A stretch of 64,000 bases of DNA, from contig CBDHFN010000002.1 of assembly GCA_965262605.1 (NCBI GenBank), positions 62,001 to 126,000 on the forward strand. The letters run 5' to 3'. Each line of letters starts with the position of its first letter. The stretch's first letter is position 1. Below are positions 61,706 to 64,000 of the stretch, piece after piece. A program made the position numbers and the translations under genes. A model generated the notes under the pieces. It saw nothing but the letters and a program-made list of their open reading frames with translations, was not told the origin of the DNA and did no database searches. The stretch is from CBDHFN01 sp965262605. GTDB taxonomy: Bacteria > Pseudomonadota > Alphaproteobacteria > JASGCL01.

Positions 61706-64000
61706 TTATATTAATTGGCGGCGCGCTGATTCGGCAAATTTACCATTCATTGCCATTAGCTCTTTAAAATTGCCTTGTTCAATTATTTTACCATTTTCCA
61801 TAAAATAAATAACATCGGCATTTTGAATCGTGCTTAATCGGTGCGCAATGACAATTCGCGTAATATTTAGATTTTCCACCGTTTTTTGGACAATTTTTTG
61901 GGTAATATTATCAAGCGCGCTTGTCGCTTCGTCAAATAATAAAACCCGTGGTTCGCGCACAAGCGCACGGGCAATGATAACCCGCTGCTTTTGCCCGCCC
62001 GACAAGCCACCGCCCATTTCTGACATTGCCGTATGCACACCCATCGGCAGATTTTTTAAATCTTCTTCCATGCCTGCGCGGATTAACGCCTTTTGCGCTT
62101 CATCAACTCCACCAAACATGGCACCTGCCAAGACATTTTCAATAATCGTGCCGGGAATAATTTGTGAAGATTGCAAAACCACGCCTAATTGTTTGCGTAA
62201 TTCAAAAATATCAATGGAATCAATATTGACACCATCATAATATATATTTCCGCTTTGGCAATATTCAAAACCCAATAATAAGCGCATCACCGTTGATTTG
62301 CCTGCCCCCGATTCACCCGCAAAAGCAACATATGAACCAGCTTTGATTTTAAAAGATAAATCTTTAATTACTGCGGGAATATCTGGCGAATATGAAAATG
62401 AAACATCGCGAAATTCAATATCGCCGTGCAAATTACCAATATTCGTATTGCCCGCGCTTTTTTCAATGGCATGTTCAGTGATTGGCTTGATTCGTTCATA
62501 TAAAGGTAATAATTCAATTAAATGGGTTGCCGTCATTGCTGTGCTTAAAACTGCCGATAAAAATTGCCCAAAAGCCGAATTAAAAGCAATAAAATCCCCG
62601 ACATTAAATTTAGAAGGCGCACCATCAGCACCAACTTTTAATACCACCAAAGCAACATACATTAACAACGCGATATTTGCCAAATTATCCGCCATTTCGT
62701 TAAATAATTTCGCCCAAACATCAAGCCTTTGGGCTTTGTAATAGAGCGATTTTTGTTTGTGAAATAATTCGCTAAATTTCTTAAACGCAAAATTTTCACG
62801 ATTGGCGACGCGAACTTTTGGTATCATGCTTAATAATTGATAGGTAAAACCTTCAAGCTTACCCGAATTCATCATAAAGGCGCGTCTTGCCGGTAATTGA
62901 ATTTTTGCTAAAATATAGCTGACAAGCACAACAAAAATTGTGATAACAAGCATAAAAGTCATTAATTCGCGCGAATAATAAAACATCACCACCAAATTAA
63001 CCAGCCCCGAAAATACCGCCGTCAAGCTTCCCATCGCGCTACCCGTCATCATCTCACGCATTCTATCCACGCCGCTTGCCCTGTCAACTATATCGCCCGC
63101 AGTATATTTACTGAAAAAATTAATCGGTAATTTTAATAACCGCCCCCAAACTGCCGATTCAACATACATACCCATGCGGCTTGAACTTCGCAAAAATGTT
63201 ATTGACATGATAAATTGAAAACCAAGCTTGCCAATCCCCGCGCCCAATAACGAAAACACGGCGACATGGAACATGTTTAAGTCAACTTTAGGTAAATATT
63301 GCGTTAATACTTTACTGGTCATAATTGGGGTTAATATGCCCAACAAGCCAACTAAAATAACAACAAATGCCACGCGCATAAAATTACCCGATTGTCCGAA
63401 TAAAGCAATTTTAAAAATATCAAAAAAACTTTTAATCTCATCAGGCATTGGCGGGTAAACCATCCAGCCATTGGGGGCAATTAATTTTAATTCCGCAGGG
63501 GTTAATAATTTCGTTATGCCATTACTTGGGTCTATGACATGATAATCACCACCCTTATTTATCATTAAAATTGGGCGCAAATCATCAATATAAACCGACA
63601 TAATATAGCCCGAATCCATTTTAATCCATTTTGAATCGCGATTAATTCTGATTTGGCGCATTCTTAAATTACAAATATCAAACATATTCGTAATATCAGC
63701 CTTTTGCTGCATGGCGGCGACTAATTCTTTTTGCGGGAAATTCAAGCCCATTTCAGCGCAAATTATTTTGCAAATTTGAAATTGCGCATTTTCATGGGTT
63801 AAAGATTGGCTTATATTTAATATATTCGCATTGCCCGCAATCACCGAATTTAAATTATTTAAAGCTTCGGCGGCATTTATTTCAGATTCTTCTAAATGCT
63901 TATAGGGGGTTGCCAAAGATTCATTGCGCAATAAAAATAAATATTCACGCACAATAAATAAAATATATCGGTTATAATTTGCCAAGCAATTTAACGCCAA
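61706..64000 (-). CDS. NHLM-type bacteriocin ABC exporter, N-terminus beyond the window
   Basis: The last 764 residues of an exporter whose start lies past the right edge. The first ~200 visible residues resemble the degenerate C39-like region of NHLM-system transporters (RPILMINKGGDYHVIDP, NGWMVYPPMP) with no catalytic Cys-His pair in view. Next come six membrane helices and the ATPase with Walker A GESGAGKST, signature GGGLSGGQKQR, Walker B RVLLFDEATSAL and the His switch IAHRLS. It pairs naturally with NHLP leaders. The peptidase-bearing partner of such systems was not found in this window and may lie just outside. Confidence 0.85.
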   Translation of the reverse strand: MALNCLANYNRYILFIVREYLFLLRNESLATPYKHLEESEINAAEALNNLNSVIAGNANILNISQSLTHENAQFQICKIICAEMGLNFPQKELVAAMQQKADITNMFDICNLRMRQIRINRDSKWIKMDSGYIMSVYIDDLRPILMINKGGDYHVIDPSNGITKLLTPAELKLIAPNGWMVYPPMPDEIKSFFDIFKIALFGQSGNFMRVAFVVILVGLLGILTPIMTSKVLTQYLPKVDLNMFHVAVFSLLGAGIGKLGFQFIMSITFLRSSSRMGMYVESAVWGRLLKLPINFFSKYTAGDIVDRASGVDRMREMMTGSAMGSLTAVFSGLVNLVVMFYYSRELMTFMLVITIFVVLVSYILAKIQLPARRAFMMNSGKLEGFTYQLLSMIPKVRVANRENFAFKKFSELFHKQKSLYYKAQRLDVWAKLFNEMADNLANIALLMYVALVVLKVGADGAPSKFNVGDFIAFNSAFGQFLSAVLSTAMTATHLIELLPLYERIKPITEHAIEKSAGNTNIGNLHGDIEFRDVSFSYSPDIPAVIKDLSFKIKAGSYVAFAGESGAGKSTVMRLLLGFEYCQSGNIYYDGVNIDSIDIFELRKQLGVVLQSSQIIPGTIIENVLAGAMFGGVDEAQKALIRAGMEEDLKNLPMGVHTAMSEMGGGLSGGQKQRVIIARALVREPRVLLFDEATSALDNITQKIVQKTVENLNITRIVIAHRLSTIQNADVIYFMENGKIIEQGNFKELMAMNGKFAESARRQLI

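Overview
This window joins two different DNAs. Bases 1 to about 3158 are strongly GC-rich and read as a fragment of a Rhodobacterales-like genome: two sugar/nucleoside-type ABC permeases on the minus strand and remains of glycosyltransferase-like genes on the plus strand, all cut by frameshifts. From about 3159 to the end the DNA is AT-rich, densely coding and free of frameshifts. The switch falls inside radA and cuts it after its first ~217 codons, so I read the junction as an assembly chimera rather than biology.

The AT-rich part fits an alphaproteobacterium with a small-intergenic, low-GC genome: the order trpD-trpC-moaC, the lptD-surA pair, a coq7-type ubiquinone hydroxylase, ubiG and gluQ all point there. 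I cannot name the order or genus.

Layout of the AT-rich part: truncated radA; a flagellar/glycosylation block on the minus strand (two glycosyltransferases, FlgL-like protein, TPR-glycosyltransferase, gluQ, glutathione transferase; 3.8-9.8 kb); rpmG, EamA transporter, cytidylyltransferase and a TAXI-type binding protein (10-12.7 kb); an NAD-linked molybdenum formate dehydrogenase with a fused E/F-type diaphorase subunit (12.8-17.3 kb); a glycosyltransferase flanked by copies of a GC-rich palindromic repeat (17.3-19.7 kb); leuS, a second TPR-glycosyltransferase, ilvE, mutY, a zeta-toxin-like kinase with a small partner, rnc (to 27.8 kb); a type I secretion ATPase with an unknown partner; coq7, a PagL-like lipid A deacylase, GT4, lptD, surA (to 37.5 kb); glutaredoxin, glutaryl-CoA dehydrogenase, Sel1 protein, ubiG, heparinase-like protein, trpD, trpC, moaC and mrdA (to 48.3 kb).

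From 48.4 kb to the right edge lies what I consider the exciting system: a hybrid RiPP (ribosomally made, post-translationally modified peptide) locus. Three precursor peptides with nitrile-hydratase-like (NHLP) leaders sit behind a near-consensus promoter and are closed off by an intrinsic terminator. Downstream are two aspartyl/asparaginyl-hydroxylase-type oxygenases, a phage-tail-like NlpC/P60 protein with a dead JAMM domain, a third probable 2OG-Fe(II) oxygenase, a fused YcaO cyclodehydratase and a LanM-like dehydratase whose cyclase half lacks zinc ligands. On the opposite strand are a second fused YcaO protein, a SagB-type flavin dehydrogenase and an NHLM-type ABC exporter that runs off the edge. 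The three cores align without gaps and carry a three-residue rhythm of Ser/Thr/Cys with Gly before and Ala/Val after, in two arrays that change phase in a shared hydrophobic centre. My inference is a peptide heavily cyclised to azol(in)es and/or dehydrated, then hydroxylated, with little or no lanthionine. Everything here rests on reading the sequence; no search or structure prediction was run.
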